Assembly (NCBI RefSeq): GCF_024300645.1
Contig: NZ_CP101291.1
Location: 930,001-994,000 of the forward strand
DNA length: 64,000 bases
Direction of reading: 5' to 3'
DNA from: Alteromonas sp. LMIT006
GTDB taxonomy: Bacteria > Pseudomonadota > Gammaproteobacteria > Enterobacterales > Alteromonadaceae
Below the pieces are notes generated by a model, which was given only the letters and a program-made list of their open reading frames with translations, did no database searches and was not told where the DNA came from. This document shows, one piece after another, positions 26,822-37,321 of this stretch. Both the position numbers and the translations under genes were made by a program. Every line of letters begins with the position of its first letter. Within the stretch, counting starts at the first letter, position 1.

Positions 26822-27703
26822 CTAAGTGTTTTTCTCTTTGTTCTCATCGAGGTCAAGGAATTTGGCCTCTTTGACTGAGCAAGTGAATTCCGCACCGATC
26901 AACACCACTATCCAAGACAAATAAACCCATACGAACAAAATAGGAATGACCGCCAGGGCACCATAAATCAGCTCATAGGAAGGGAAATTTTTGACGTATA
27001 AAGCAAATCCTTTTTTACTGAGTTCAAATAAGAAGGTTGATAAAATCGCTCCAGCCAAAGCGTGTTTGAATTTCACGCGAGTGTTAGGTACCAACATAAA
27101 AATGATCAAAAATGCAATTAACGCCAACAAACTGGGTACCCATTTAAGCAAAAAAGTACCCAACCCTGCTGTGTACTCTTCAGCGACTGCGGCAAAACCT
27201 AACAAGTAAGTACTTACGACAACACTAGCTCCAATTAAGATTGGCCCAAGTGTGATAATCATCCAGTATATTGCAAAGGTAAAGACCGCAGGTCGAGTCT
27301 TGCGGGTACGCCAGATTACATTCAATGTTTTATCGATATTGCTGATCAAAAGCAGTGCGACGACAAGTAGAGAGATGATGCCGATTGCGCCCATTTCACT
27401 TGCGTTACCCACAAATTCAGTGACGTATCGTTGCACAACATCGCCAGAAGTGGGCACAAAATTGTTAAAGATAAAATCTTCCAATACTTGGCGCACACTA
27501 GCAAAGGCTGGAAAGGCACTTAAAATGGTAAAGAACACCATAATAAATGGTACTAATGACAACAAAGAGACGTACGCAAGGTGTCCAGCTGAAACCGTAA
27601 TCTTGTCTTCTTGACAGCGTTTAACAAAATAACTAAGAAGATTTTGTAATTTAGGAAATGTCGTGCGTTGTAAAAGCATCCATGCTTTTTGCCATGTGTT
27701 CAT
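26822..27703 (-). CDS. yihY: YihY/BrkB-family inner-membrane protein
   Basis: A 293-residue polytopic protein with six or so transmembrane helices. The motifs AGHLAYVSLLSLVPFIMVFFTILSAFP, NIDKTLNVIWR and SWIVVLIGAEFT are characteristic of the YihY/UPF0761 (formerly RNase BN, BrkB) family. No biochemical function is firmly established. In E. coli yihY is also close to dtd and yiiD, so this neighbourhood is conserved. Confidence 0.9.
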   Translation of the reverse strand: MNTWQKAWMLLQRTTFPKLQNLLSYFVKRCQEDKITVSAGHLAYVSLLSLVPFIMVFFTILSAFPAFASVRQVLEDFIFNNFVPTSGDVVQRYVTEFVGNASEMGAIGIISLLVVALLLISNIDKTLNVIWRTRKTRPAVFTFAIYWMIITLGPILIGASVVVSTYLLGFAAVAEEYTAGLGTFLLKWVPSLLALIAFLIIFMLVPNTRVKFKHALAGAILSTFLFELSKKGFALYVKNFPSYELIYGALAVIPILFVWVYLSWIVVLIGAEFTCSVKEAKFLDLDENKEKNT

Positions 27704-27736
27704 TATTTGACTTAAAAATTCATTGACTAATGAATA

Positions 27737-27760
27737 GCTTAGCAGACATCTCTGCTAAGC
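27737..27760 (-). other. Perfect 10-bp inverted repeat between metF and yihY
   Basis: GCTTAGCAGA and TCTGCTAAGC flank a 4-base loop, giving a very stable stem. It lies downstream of metF (minus strand), where a terminator is expected. The 3' flank read on the minus strand is TATTCATTAG, not a real T-run, so it may stabilise the metF 3' end rather than terminate efficiently. Confidence 0.6.
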
Positions 27761-27783
27761 GACAAACACATTACACAATTCTT

Positions 27784-28713
<930 letters not shown>

Positions 28714-28816
28714 CTACGAGATATTAGTGGTTCGGTCAAGCAAAATCATCCGTTGTTAGACTAAAACCGTATTCTGAAAATATATAATAAATATAAAAAC
28801 ACGATAAGGCAGTATG

Positions 28817-29137
28817 ATGGCAACTTGGAATGGTAAATACATACACCCCTACGCAGAGCACGGTAAGAAAGCCGAGCAAGTCAAAAAAGTTACAGTCTCA
28901 ATACCGATTAATGTGCTTAAAGTGTTGACCGATGAACGAACCAGACGTCAAGTAAATAATTTGCGTCATGCCACTAACTCTGAGCTGCTATGTGAGGCCT
29001 TTTTGCATGCGTTTACGGGGCAGCCGCTGCCCAACGATGATGACTTAGCTAAAGAAAATCCCCATCGCATACCAGCTGAGGCGAGAACCTTGATGGAGCA
29101 AATGGGGATGCTAGAGGTGGAGGAAGTCGAAAAATAA
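28817..29137 (+). CDS. metJ: Methionine repressor MetJ
   Basis: Ribbon-helix-helix repressor that uses S-adenosylmethionine as corepressor. The protein is 106 residues and contains the near-invariant block [58 protein letters not shown] in segments identical to E. coli MetJ. Two ATGs stand in tandem (28814 and 28817); the second gives [18 protein letters not shown], aligning with the E. coli start. It is divergent from metF with met boxes between. Confidence 0.97.
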   Translation: MATWNGKYIHPYAEHGKKAEQVKKVTVSIPINVLKVLTDERTRRQVNNLRHATNSELLCEAFLHAFTGQPLPNDDDLAKENPHRIPAEARTLMEQMGMLEVEEVEK

Positions 29138-29142
29138 TCGGC

Positions 29143-30387
29143 TTATTCCATATATCCTTCCGGTAATTCTTCTAAGAATGCCACGCCTGAGTCAATTGCA
29201 GCTTGGGCAACTGCTTTAGCGATACGTGAGCATAATCTCGGATCCATTGGTTTTGGAATAATGTAATCGCGACCAAATTCTAAAGACGACGAATTACTTG
29301 CTACCAAGACCTCTTCTGGAACCGGTTCTTTAGATACCGCACGCAAGGCTTCTACTGCAGCAACTTTCATTTCATCATTAATGGCATTAGAACGAACATC
29401 TAGTGCTCCACGAAAGATAAACGGGAAACACAATACGTTGTTGACCTGATTGGGGTAATCAGAACGGCCTGTGGCCATAATTAAATCAGAACGCGTGGCA
29501 TGAGCGAGTTCAGGCTTGATTTCCGGATCTGGGTTTGAGCAGGCAAACACAACTGGATTTGGCGCCATCAAAGAAAGTGTTTCAGCTGGCAGGACATCAG
29601 GCCCTGATAAGCCTAGGAACACATCGGCTCCGTCCATTACATCTTCAAGTGTGCGTTTGTCAGTGTTATTGGCAAAAGCAAGTTTGTGCTCAGGTAAGTT
29701 TTCACGACGGGTGTGGATCACACCATTGCGGTCAATCATGTAGACTTTTTCACGTTGTGCACCACACTTGATCAATAGCTCCATACACGCAATCGCAGCT
29801 GCCCCTGCGCCCATACACACAAAACGTGCGTCTGCAATGGCTTTGCCTTGGATCTCTAATGCGTTCAGCATACCTGCTGCCGTAACAATAGCAGTGCCGT
29901 GCTGGTCATCATGAAAAATTGGGATCTTACAACGTTTCTGTAATTCGCGCTCAATTTCAAAACACTCAGGTGCTTTGATATCTTCGAGGTTAATGCCACC
30001 AAAGGTATCTGCGATATTCGCTACCGTGTTAATAAATTCTTCGGTGGTACGGTGATTGACCTCAATATCTATCGAGTCCAATCCTGCAAAGCGTTTAAAC
30101 AACAACGCTTTACCTTCCATTACTGGTTTGGATGCCAGCGGCCCTAAGTTCCCTAATCCCAAAATAGCGGAACCATTTGAAATGACCGCAACCATATTAC
30201 CTTTGGCCGTGTATTTGTAAGCCATGTTTGGGTCGTCAGCAATTTCACGAACGGGCTCAGCAACACCCGGACTATATGCTAAGGCTAGGTCATTGACCGT
30301 TTCAGCTGGTGTAGTTAATTCAACGCTAATTTTTCCTGGGGTAGGGAGGGCGTGGTAGTCTAACGCCTGTTGACGGAAATCCGACAT
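29143..30387 (-). CDS. Malic enzyme (short, single-domain form)
   Basis: Oxidative decarboxylation of malate to pyruvate with NAD(P). The protein is 414 residues from ATG 30387 (MSDFRQQALDYHALPTPGKISV). It has AYSPGVAEPVREI, the metal-binding NLEDIKAPECFEIE and HDDQHGTAIV, and a Rossmann GAGAAAIA. It ends without the phosphotransacetylase-like domain of MaeB-type enzymes. The frame is open to 30624, but that extension runs through the rpmE terminator and is not credible; ATG 30399 (MPIEM) is an alternative. It converges on metJ with a 5-base gap. Confidence 0.93.
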   Translation of the reverse strand: MSDFRQQALDYHALPTPGKISVELTTPAETVNDLALAYSPGVAEPVREIADDPNMAYKYTAKGNMVAVISNGSAILGLGNLGPLASKPVMEGKALLFKRFAGLDSIDIEVNHRTTEEFINTVANIADTFGGINLEDIKAPECFEIERELQKRCKIPIFHDDQHGTAIVTAAGMLNALEIQGKAIADARFVCMGAGAAAIACMELLIKCGAQREKVYMIDRNGVIHTRRENLPEHKLAFANNTDKRTLEDVMDGADVFLGLSGPDVLPAETLSLMAPNPVVFACSNPDPEIKPELAHATRSDLIMATGRSDYPNQVNNVLCFPFIFRGALDVRSNAINDEMKVAAVEALRAVSKEPVPEEVLVASNSSSLEFGRDYIIPKPMDPRLCSRIAKAVAQAAIDSGVAFLEELPEGYME

Positions 30388-30517
30388 CTCGATGGGCATC
30401 CTTATATAGGGTATTGAGAAATAACGCCTTGAGGCAAATAACGTATTATTTTTATTGTTGTGAAGGTAAATGTAACACACCCAAAACAAAATGTAAGAGG
30501 CAAAAAACAGTAAGCAC

Positions 30518-30546
30518 AAAAAAAGCGTCATATAGACGCTTTTTTT
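30518..30546. terminator. Intrinsic terminator after rpmE
   Basis: A-run plus AGCGTC, a 5-base loop and GACGCT followed by seven T (30540-30546) make a symmetric terminator. Because both flanks are A/T runs it works in either direction; on the minus strand it lies 16 bases past the rpmE stop. Confidence 0.92.
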
Positions 30547-30562
30547 GTATAAGACATTGGGC

Positions 30563-30775
30563 TTACTTAGATTTAAGTGCACCAAAACGCTTGTTGAAGC
30601 GGTCAACACGACCACCTGTATCAACGTTACGTTGCTTACCAGTATAAAATGGGTGACAAGCTGAACAAACGTCCAAGTTTAAGTCTTTACCAACCGTAGA
30701 ACGGATTTTGATGACGTTACCGCAAGAACAGTTCGCAGTAATTTCTTCGTAGTTAGGATGAATACCTGTTTTCAT
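30563..30775 (-). CDS. rpmE: 50S ribosomal protein L31
   Basis: Large-subunit ribosomal protein at the central protuberance. The 70-residue protein is the zinc-binding form, with C16, C18, C37 and C40 (CSC...CSAC), followed by HPFYTGKQ and RVDRFNKRF. Zinc-containing L31 is often replaced by a zinc-free paralogue under zinc limitation; none is visible here. Good GGAGTAA ribosome-binding site. Divergent from priA with a 153-base spacer. Confidence 0.98.
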   Translation of the reverse strand: MKTGIHPNYEEITANCSCGNVIKIRSTVGKDLNLDVCSACHPFYTGKQRNVDTGGRVDRFNKRFGALKSK

Positions 30776-30928
30776 GGGTTACTCCAATATAGAAGCCGTA
30801 TCGCTATAAGATCTAGGCATACCTAATCAAACACCATACGCTAATAAAAATTATGACAAGTAATTAAACTTGCCGTTTAGGGTCGCGCATATTAAAGTAA
30901 TCTGTCTTTTGGATCAAGTGTTTATTCA

Positions 30929-33157
30929 ATGCACATCTATGCAGTAGCGATTCCAGTTCCCCTGTATAAAACGTTTCACTACACCAGTACTGAGACGCTG
31001 ATTGTGGGTGCGCGCGTGGAAGTGAACTTTGCCAGTCGTCGCATGGTCGGGATTGTGTGGCAAGAGACCGATGTCCATGAAATCGAGGCAAATATATTCA
31101 AAAAGCTTAAACCGATTATTCGCTTGCTTGATCAATCCCCTATTTTTGATGCTACTTGGCGTAGATTATTGCAATGGTTAGCCGAATATTATCAACACCC
31201 TCTTGGTGAGGTATGTCAGACAGCACTCCCCGTCGCGCTACGCAAGCCGAAGGGAAGTAGTCAATTTCCCGCACAGACGTATCTTAAGCTTACTGCAAAA
31301 TTTCAAGCGCAATGGGACGATATTGGGGATGCGGGAACGATTTTCAAAAATACCGGTCATCGAGCCGCTAGCCAGCAACAAGCACTGTTTAGCGAGATAG
31401 CTCAAGGCGCAAAAGTACTGACAGACATTCGTCAGTCTTATACCAAACCAACTCTGGATGGTCTTAAGCAAAAAGACATGATTACAGAATTTTCAGCGCC
31501 GGTCGTTGCCGGCGTCTGGCATCGTTCTACTGATTATTGGGAAACCTTATCACATGCCCGAGCAAATGTTGAACAAGCTCTTGCGATCACGGGGATAACC
31601 GCACAATTGGAACAATATGGGGCGTTTTTACTTGAAGGCATTACCGGCAGTGGCAAAACGGAAGTGTATTTGCAAATTATTGCTCACGTTCTAGCGAGAG
31701 GACAGCAAGTGTTAATCCTGGTACCAGAGATAGGGTTAACGCCACAGACGGTGTCACGTTTTGAACAGCGCTTTGGTATCGAAGTAGGAGTAATTCATTC
31801 AGGCTTAACTGACACAGCTCGTTTAACCGTCTGGCAAAAGGCAAGAGCTGAGCAAATTGGTCTGGTGATCGGTACACGCTCTGCGATTTTTACCCCTTTA
31901 CCTGCTTTGGGAATGATCATCATTGATGAAGAACACGATGAATCTTTTAAACAACAAGATGGTCTTAAGTATCACGCTCGAGCATTAGCAACCATGATTG
32001 CGCATAAACGCAATATTCCTCTATTGCTGGGGACAGCCACCCCAACGGCTGAGACATTGCTCAATGCGCAAACGGGCAAATATCAGCATTTTACTTTGCA
32101 ACAACGTGCAGGTGGAGCGGTGCCTGCGACCTTGCGTCTGGTCGATACATCGCAAGTTACTTTGACGTCAGGCTTGGCGGATGAAACGCTAAAAACCATG
32201 CAGCAGCATCTCAATGCAGGGAATCAAGTGTTGGTATTTCTCAATCGCAGAGGGTATGCGCCAGCCGTGGTTTGCCAGCAATGTGGATACGCTCAAGAAT
32301 GCCGTTCCTGTGATAAACCATTTACTTATCATCGCGCCAAAAGCAAGCTGATTTGTCATCATTGCACGGAACAAGTCAACCTATATCAGACCTGCATGCA
32401 TTGTGGGCATCACACTATGCAAACTGAAGGGATCGGCACGGAACAATTGACTGCGCAAATAGATGCGTTGTTTCCTCACCACCGAACCATACGAATAGAT
32501 TCCGATGCGATGCGGGGAAAAGATGTATTGAGTAACACCCTTGATGCAATCAATGCCAACGATTATCAAATTTTGGTGGGCACTCAGATTTTGGCCAAAG
32601 GACATCACTTTGCTAATGTCACTTGTGTGGTTATCATGGATGTCGATACGGCGCTTTTTTCGCCTGATTTTCGTGCCACTGAAAAATTAGCGCAGTTGAT
32701 CACTCAAATCTCGGGACGAGCTGGGCGTGCAACCAAACCCGGAGAAACTTTGTTGCAGACTGCGCAACCAGGACACCCACTCATCCAAGATTTATTACAC
32801 AATGGGTATGGTCATTGTATACGCACGATTTTGCATGAGCGTCAGGCGAACCATTTACCGCCCTTTACCCATCAAGCATTGATTCGAGCTGAGGATCCAG
32901 ACGTAAGTAAGTGCTTGCGTTTATTGCATTTTGCAATGCAACAATGCGAACAACTACAATCGCTGATGCTTCTTGGGCCGTTACCGTGTTTGATAGAAAA
33001 GCGTCAGTCTCGGTATCGGTATCAATTGTTGTTACAAGCTGAGCAACGAGGGTACTTGCAAGGTGTGTTAAAACAATTAACGCCTTCAATTCAAGAGCTT
33101 GCACAAGAATTGCGCATTCGCTGGTCAGTTGATGTGGATAATATAGATTTTAGTTAA
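30929..33157 (+). CDS. priA: Primosomal protein N' (replication restart helicase)
   Basis: 3'-5' helicase that recognises stalled forks and reloads the replisome. The 742-residue protein has the 3'BD at the N-terminus (VAIPVPLYKTFHYTS), Walker A GITGSGKTEVYL, DEEH in IIDEEHDESFKQQDGLKYHARALA, zinc-binding Cys pairs (CQQCGYAQECRSC, CHHC, CMHCG), and ILVGTQILAKGHHF with the QISGRAGR motif. No clear ribosome-binding site precedes the ATG. Gene order rpmE/priA/ftsN/hslVU is the one found in E. coli, minus cytR. Confidence 0.97.
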   Translation: MHIYAVAIPVPLYKTFHYTSTETLIVGARVEVNFASRRMVGIVWQETDVHEIEANIFKKLKPIIRLLDQSPIFDATWRRLLQWLAEYYQHPLGEVCQTALPVALRKPKGSSQFPAQTYLKLTAKFQAQWDDIGDAGTIFKNTGHRAASQQQALFSEIAQGAKVLTDIRQSYTKPTLDGLKQKDMITEFSAPVVAGVWHRSTDYWETLSHARANVEQALAITGITAQLEQYGAFLLEGITGSGKTEVYLQIIAHVLARGQQVLILVPEIGLTPQTVSRFEQRFGIEVGVIHSGLTDTARLTVWQKARAEQIGLVIGTRSAIFTPLPALGMIIIDEEHDESFKQQDGLKYHARALATMIAHKRNIPLLLGTATPTAETLLNAQTGKYQHFTLQQRAGGAVPATLRLVDTSQVTLTSGLADETLKTMQQHLNAGNQVLVFLNRRGYAPAVVCQQCGYAQECRSCDKPFTYHRAKSKLICHHCTEQVNLYQTCMHCGHHTMQTEGIGTEQLTAQIDALFPHHRTIRIDSDAMRGKDVLSNTLDAINANDYQILVGTQILAKGHHFANVTCVVIMDVDTALFSPDFRATEKLAQLITQISGRAGRATKPGETLLQTAQPGHPLIQDLLHNGYGHCIRTILHERQANHLPPFTHQALIRAEDPDVSKCLRLLHFAMQQCEQLQSLMLLGPLPCLIEKRQSRYRYQLLLQAEQRGYLQGVLKQLTPSIQELAQELRIRWSVDVDNIDFS

Positions 33158-33205
33158 GAGGTTGGTACAATACCAAAGTCTTTCACAATTTGAGCTGTAA
33201 CCTTC

Positions 33206-33772
33206 ATGGCGACTCGAGATTACGTCAACCGTCAACCTAAACCGCGCAAACCTAAAAAGAATGAACAACAACAGCGAAAAGTTTCGATAATACGGATCAC
33301 GATGACCTTTTTGGTATTGTTTGGGTTTATTGGTGGGTTATACTGGTTGAGTCAACAACCTCTTGAGCAAGGCAGCGCTGATGAGCCTAATGAAACTTCT
33401 GTTCCCAAGCAATCGCCTGCAGAGAAACCGGCACAATCTGTTACCGACGAACCGTTACCTGAGCTACCCCAAGAAGAGTGGGAATTTATTAAAATTTTGC
33501 CAGGCTATGAGGTTGAAGTCGATGTTGAAGCGATCACATCCGATAAGCTATTTTTGATGCAATGTGGCTCGTTCCGACAATTCGAACAAGCTGACTCGAT
33601 GAAAGCGACGATGGCCTTGGCTGGTCTTGAACCTCAAATACGCGGTTCCAACAATGGTTGGTATCGAGTAATACTAGGTCCGTATGATTCCAGACGTGAT
33701 GCCGAGAAAGACCGTCACAAACTGCAAGGCGTCAATATTCATAGTTGCAAGATTTGGTTATGGAATTTGTAG
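33206..33772 (+). CDS. ftsN: SPOR-domain cell division protein FtsN
   Basis: Late divisome activator; the SPOR domain binds denuded septal peptidoglycan. The 188-residue protein has a cytoplasmic N-terminus (MATRDYVNR..., the conserved FtsN start), one transmembrane helix at about 28-48, a Pro/Glu-rich periplasmic linker and a SPOR domain at about 112-188 (LFLMQCGSFRQFEQADSMKATMALAGLEP, WYRVILGPYDSRRDAE). It is shorter than E. coli FtsN (319) because the linker is short. It lies between priA and hslV, the conserved place of ftsN. Confidence 0.93.
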   Translation: MATRDYVNRQPKPRKPKKNEQQQRKVSIIRITMTFLVLFGFIGGLYWLSQQPLEQGSADEPNETSVPKQSPAEKPAQSVTDEPLPELPQEEWEFIKILPGYEVEVDVEAITSDKLFLMQCGSFRQFEQADSMKATMALAGLEPQIRGSNNGWYRVILGPYDSRRDAEKDRHKLQGVNIHSCKIWLWNL

Positions 33773-33842
33773 CTTAAACAAAACTTGAAAATCTGATAAT
33801 CATCCTTACTTAATACAAATAGTTCATAAGTAAGGAATCAAT

Positions 33843-34367
33843 GTGACCACAATCGTATCGGTAAGACGTGGCAATCAAGTTGTCGTTGCTGGTGATGGCC
33901 AAGTGTCTCTTGGCAACACTGTAATGAAAGGCAATGCGCGCAAAGTTCGTCGCATTTACAAAGACAAAGTTATCGCAGGTTTTGCTGGAGGCACAGCTGA
34001 TGCCTTCACTTTGTTTGAACGTTTTGAAGCAAAACTCGAATTGCACCAAGGTCATCTCATCAAAGCGGCTGTTGAATTGGCCAAAGATTGGCGAACAGAT
34101 AGGATGTTGCGTCGCCTAGAAGCGATTTTAGTGGTTGCTGATCACAGTGCATCTTTGATGATCACGGGAAACGGCGACGTGATCCAAACCGATCATGACC
34201 TTATCGCTACTGGTTCAGGTGGACCATTTGCGCAAGCTGCTGCAACGGCATTATTTCACAACACAGAATTAAGTGCGCAAGAGATTGCAACCAAAGCGCT
34301 CACAATCGCAGGTGATATTTGCGTGTATACCAATCATTCTCAGACGGTTGAAATCCTAGATTATTAA
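33843..34367 (+). CDS. hslV: ATP-dependent protease subunit HslV
   Basis: Proteasome-like peptidase (N-terminal Thr nucleophile) of the HslUV complex. The start is GTG at 33843 with TAAGGA about 6 bases upstream; after Met removal the protein begins TTIVSVRRG, exposing Thr1. [24 protein letters not shown] and [17 protein letters not shown] are typical. 174 residues, the family length. Followed by hslU after 32 bases. An overlapping ATG at 33841 is out of frame. Confidence 0.97.
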   Translation: MTTIVSVRRGNQVVVAGDGQVSLGNTVMKGNARKVRRIYKDKVIAGFAGGTADAFTLFERFEAKLELHQGHLIKAAVELAKDWRTDRMLRRLEAILVVADHSASLMITGNGDVIQTDHDLIATGSGGPFAQAAATALFHNTELSAQEIATKALTIAGDICVYTNHSQTVEILDY

Positions 34368-34399
34368 TTCAGCCATCTACTTTTACAGGAAACCTAATT

Positions 34400-35728
34400 A
34401 TGTCAGAAATGACTCCGCGTGAAATTGTTCACGAACTTGATAGCCATATCATCGGCCAACAAGACGCAAAACGCGCAGTATCAATCGCTCTGCGTAATCG
34501 CTGGCGTCGAATGCAGCTTCCATCTGAACTGCGCCAAGAAGTCAGCCCAAAGAATATCCTGATGATTGGTCCAACAGGCGTCGGCAAAACCGAGATTGCT
34601 CGTCGCTTAGCAAAACTGGCCAATGCGCCTTTTGTCAAAGTTGAGGCGACTAAATTTACGGAAGTCGGTTATGTGGGTAAAGAAGTTGAGTCGATTATTC
34701 GCGATTTGACAGACATAGCAGTCAAAATGGTCAAAGAGCAAGCGATGCAAAAGGTACGTTTTCGTGCCGAAGAAGCGGCGGAAGAAAAAATTTTGGACAT
34801 CCTGATCCCACCCCCAGAAAATATTTTTGGTGAAAAAGAAGATGTGGACAACAACAGTACACGTCAAACGTTTCGTAAAAAATTACGCGAAGGGAAACTA
34901 GACGACAAAGAAATCGAGATTGATGTTGCGCTACCTCAAGTTGGAGTCGAAATTATGGCTCCTCCTGGTATGGAAGAAATGACCAATCAATTACAAGGTA
35001 TGTTCCAAAACCTCTCTGGCGATAAGAAGAAAAAGAAAAAACTCCCGGTCAAAGAAGCCTTGAAGTTATTAGTCGAAGAAGAAGCGGCGAAACTCGTTAA
35101 TCAAGATGATTTAAAACAAGATGCAATTGATGCTGTTGAGCAAAATGGCATTGTGTTTATCGATGAAATCGACAAGATCTGTAAGAGTGAAGGCAAAAGC
35201 AGCGCTGATGTGTCACGTGAAGGTGTTCAGCGAGACTTACTACCAATTGTCGAAGGTTCCACGGTTTCAACAAAACACGGTATGGTCAAAACAGATCATA
35301 TTTTGTTTATTGCATCCGGTGCGTTCCAAATGAGTAAGCCGTCTGATTTGATTCCAGAATTACAAGGTCGTTTACCCATCAGAGTTGAGCTATCGGCTTT
35401 AAGCGTAGAGGACTTTACTCGTATCTTAACTGAACCGAATGCCTCGTTAACTGAGCAGTATATTGCTTTATTAGGGACCGAAGGGGTCAAGCTCAGTTTT
35501 GATGAATCTGGGATCCAGCGTATTGCTGAAGTCGCTTGGCAGGTTAATGAAAAAACAGAAAACATTGGAGCTCGTCGTCTGCACACTGTGATGGAGCGCT
35601 TAATGGAAGAAATTTCCTTTGTGGCGAGTGAAAAGGATGGTGAATCTCTGTTAATTGATAAAGCCTACGTCGACGAGCATCTAGAAATGCTTGCGGATAA
35701 TGAAGATTTGAGTCGCTACATACTATAG
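34400..35728 (+). CDS. hslU: HslU unfoldase ATPase subunit
   Basis: AAA+ ATPase that unfolds substrates for HslV. The 442-residue protein has [17 protein letters not shown], Walker A GPTGVGKT (57-64), the pore loop GYVGKEVES, Walker [14 protein letters not shown], and the sensor-2 [16 protein letters not shown]. An insertion of charged residues ([13 protein letters not shown]) lies in the I domain. Ends with the conserved LSRYIL tail that inserts into HslV. Confidence 0.97.
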   Translation: MSEMTPREIVHELDSHIIGQQDAKRAVSIALRNRWRRMQLPSELRQEVSPKNILMIGPTGVGKTEIARRLAKLANAPFVKVEATKFTEVGYVGKEVESIIRDLTDIAVKMVKEQAMQKVRFRAEEAAEEKILDILIPPPENIFGEKEDVDNNSTRQTFRKKLREGKLDDKEIEIDVALPQVGVEIMAPPGMEEMTNQLQGMFQNLSGDKKKKKKLPVKEALKLLVEEEAAKLVNQDDLKQDAIDAVEQNGIVFIDEIDKICKSEGKSSADVSREGVQRDLLPIVEGSTVSTKHGMVKTDHILFIASGAFQMSKPSDLIPELQGRLPIRVELSALSVEDFTRILTEPNASLTEQYIALLGTEGVKLSFDESGIQRIAEVAWQVNEKTENIGARRLHTVMERLMEEISFVASEKDGESLLIDKAYVDEHLEMLADNEDLSRYIL

Positions 35729-35756
35729 CGATAAATAGTCACCTCCCAGAGTGATG

Positions 35757-35791
35757 AAACCGCTGATGACGAAAGTCTGAAGCGGTTTTTT
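35757..35791 (+). terminator. Intrinsic terminator after hslU
   Basis: AAACCGCT and AGCGGTTT pair; inside, GAC and GTC close a GAAA tetraloop, giving an extended hairpin, followed by TTTTTTG. It separates hslU from the sucP promoter. Confidence 0.9.
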
Positions 35792-35825
35792 GTTAACAAA
35801 ACTTGAAATTTATTTTTCTCACGGT

Positions 35826-35845
35826 AAACTTAAACGATTAAGTTT
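35826..35845. promoter_or_regulatory. LacI-type operator in the sucP leader
   Basis: AAACTTAAAC/GATTAAGTTT is a 20-bp inverted repeat centred on CG, with one mismatched pair in ten. It ends 14 bases before the sucP ATG, close enough to block transcription start or early elongation. The LacI-family regulator encoded just downstream of sucP is the obvious candidate binder. Confidence 0.75.
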
Positions 35846-35859
35846 TGTCGTGAAAAATT

Positions 35860-37320
35860 ATGAAATACCAAAATAAAGTACAGCTAATCACTTATGTTGA
35901 TCGTTTAAGTGGGGGCACTGTTCAGCAATTACATCAAATGTTAAAAGAATGTTTCCCTAACGTGTTTGGTGGAATTCATTTGTTGCCGTTTTACAACCCC
36001 ATTGACGGGGAAGATGCTGGGTTTGATCCAATTGATCACACATCAGTGGACGCTCGATTGGGTAACTGGGATGATGTGCAAGCTTTAGGACAAGACTTTG
36101 ATTTGATGGCTGACATGATTGTCAATCACATGTCGGCGCAATCGATACCGTTTCAGGACGTCTTAGCAAAAGGTAAAGATTCTACCTATTGGGATTTGTT
36201 TTTAACCAAACAAAAGGTGTTTGGTGACAAACCCAATCCCGATGATATTGCAAATATATTTCGTCCAAGACCAACGTCACCTTTTACTAAAATGACTTTA
36301 GGCGATGGCTCAGAAGCTGACTTTTGGACAACATTTACAGCAAATCAGATCGATATTGATGTTGCTTCTGAACAGGGTAAAGCGTACCTAGATGGGATTT
36401 TGACAACGTTTTCGCGTAATAATATTAAACTGATCCGCCTTGATGCTGCCGGTTATGCCATAAAACAGGCTGGCACAAATTGCTTTATGATGCCCCAAAC
36501 GTTTGCATTTATTGAAGCATTATCTTCTCGAGCAGAAGCATTGGGTATGACATGCTTGGTTGAAATCCATTCCTACCACAAGATCCAATGCGAAATCGCC
36601 AAGCGCTGTTCTCTAGTTTATGATTTTGCCCTACCTCCTTTGGTTCTGCATGCAATGAATACCAAAGACCTAGCACCACTTGCAACGTGGCTTGAAATGT
36701 CCCCGCGAAACTGTGTAACCGTATTGGATACCCATGACGGGATTGGCATTGTGGATGTTGGTGCCAATGGAGATGAACCTGGCTTATTAACTCCAGAACA
36801 AATCGATACATTAGTGGAAAGTATTCATGACCAATGTGCTGGAGAAAGCCGAGCGGCCACAGGGTCTGCGGCAAATAACGTTGATTTGTATCAAGTGAAT
36901 TGTACGTATTACAGTGCGTTAGGCTGCGATGATTATCGTTACTTGTTGTCTCGTGCGATTCAGTTTTTCTGCCCAGGCATCCCGCAAGTATATTATACAG
37001 GGTTATTAGCACTGCCGAATGACATGGACTTGTTAGCCAAATCTCAAGTTGGACGTGACATAAACCGCAGTTATTTGGATTTGGCAAAAGTACAACAACA
37101 CGCGCAAAAGTCCGTCGTGCAAGCGTTACTTAAATTAATTCAAAAGCGCAATCAAAACGATGCTTTTGCTGGCGAGTTTAGCCAAGTTATGACAGATGAG
37201 CGGTATTCCATGCGGTGGGCAAATGGAACCCAGGTTGCTCGGCTGGATATTGATTTGGCCACGCTGAATGCGCATGTCGCTTTTGATAGCGAAGTGATTG
37301 AATTACGCAGTTGGCTGTAA
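35860..37320 (+). CDS. sucP: Sucrose phosphorylase (GH13_18)
   Basis: Predicted to convert sucrose and phosphate to glucose-1-phosphate and fructose in the cytoplasm. The 486-residue protein aligns closely with the Bifidobacterium enzyme as I remember it: KVQLITYVDRLSGGT, GFDPIDHTSVD, IFRPRP, nucleophile D195 in IRLDAAGY, acid/base E235 in LVEIHSYH, D293 in VLDTHDGIG, and YQVNCTYYSALGC. No signal peptide. Tyr is replaced by His at position 240 near the acceptor side, and GH13_18 also contains glucosylglycerol and sucrose-6'-phosphate phosphorylases, so the acceptor is not certain. No sugar transporter lies next to it. Confidence 0.87.
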   Translation: MKYQNKVQLITYVDRLSGGTVQQLHQMLKECFPNVFGGIHLLPFYNPIDGEDAGFDPIDHTSVDARLGNWDDVQALGQDFDLMADMIVNHMSAQSIPFQDVLAKGKDSTYWDLFLTKQKVFGDKPNPDDIANIFRPRPTSPFTKMTLGDGSEADFWTTFTANQIDIDVASEQGKAYLDGILTTFSRNNIKLIRLDAAGYAIKQAGTNCFMMPQTFAFIEALSSRAEALGMTCLVEIHSYHKIQCEIAKRCSLVYDFALPPLVLHAMNTKDLAPLATWLEMSPRNCVTVLDTHDGIGIVDVGANGDEPGLLTPEQIDTLVESIHDQCAGESRAATGSAANNVDLYQVNCTYYSALGCDDYRYLLSRAIQFFCPGIPQVYYTGLLALPNDMDLLAKSQVGRDINRSYLDLAKVQQHAQKSVVQALLKLIQKRNQNDAFAGEFSQVMTDERYSMRWANGTQVARLDIDLATLNAHVAFDSEVIELRSWL

Positions 37321-37321
37321 G

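Noticed and set aside
30388-30624. N-terminal extension of malic enzyme
   Set aside because: It would cover the rpmE terminator and has no family similarity; the family start is near 30387.
36509-37087. Long minus-strand frame inside sucP
   Set aside because: Shadow of the sucP coding frame; no similarity or ribosome-binding site.
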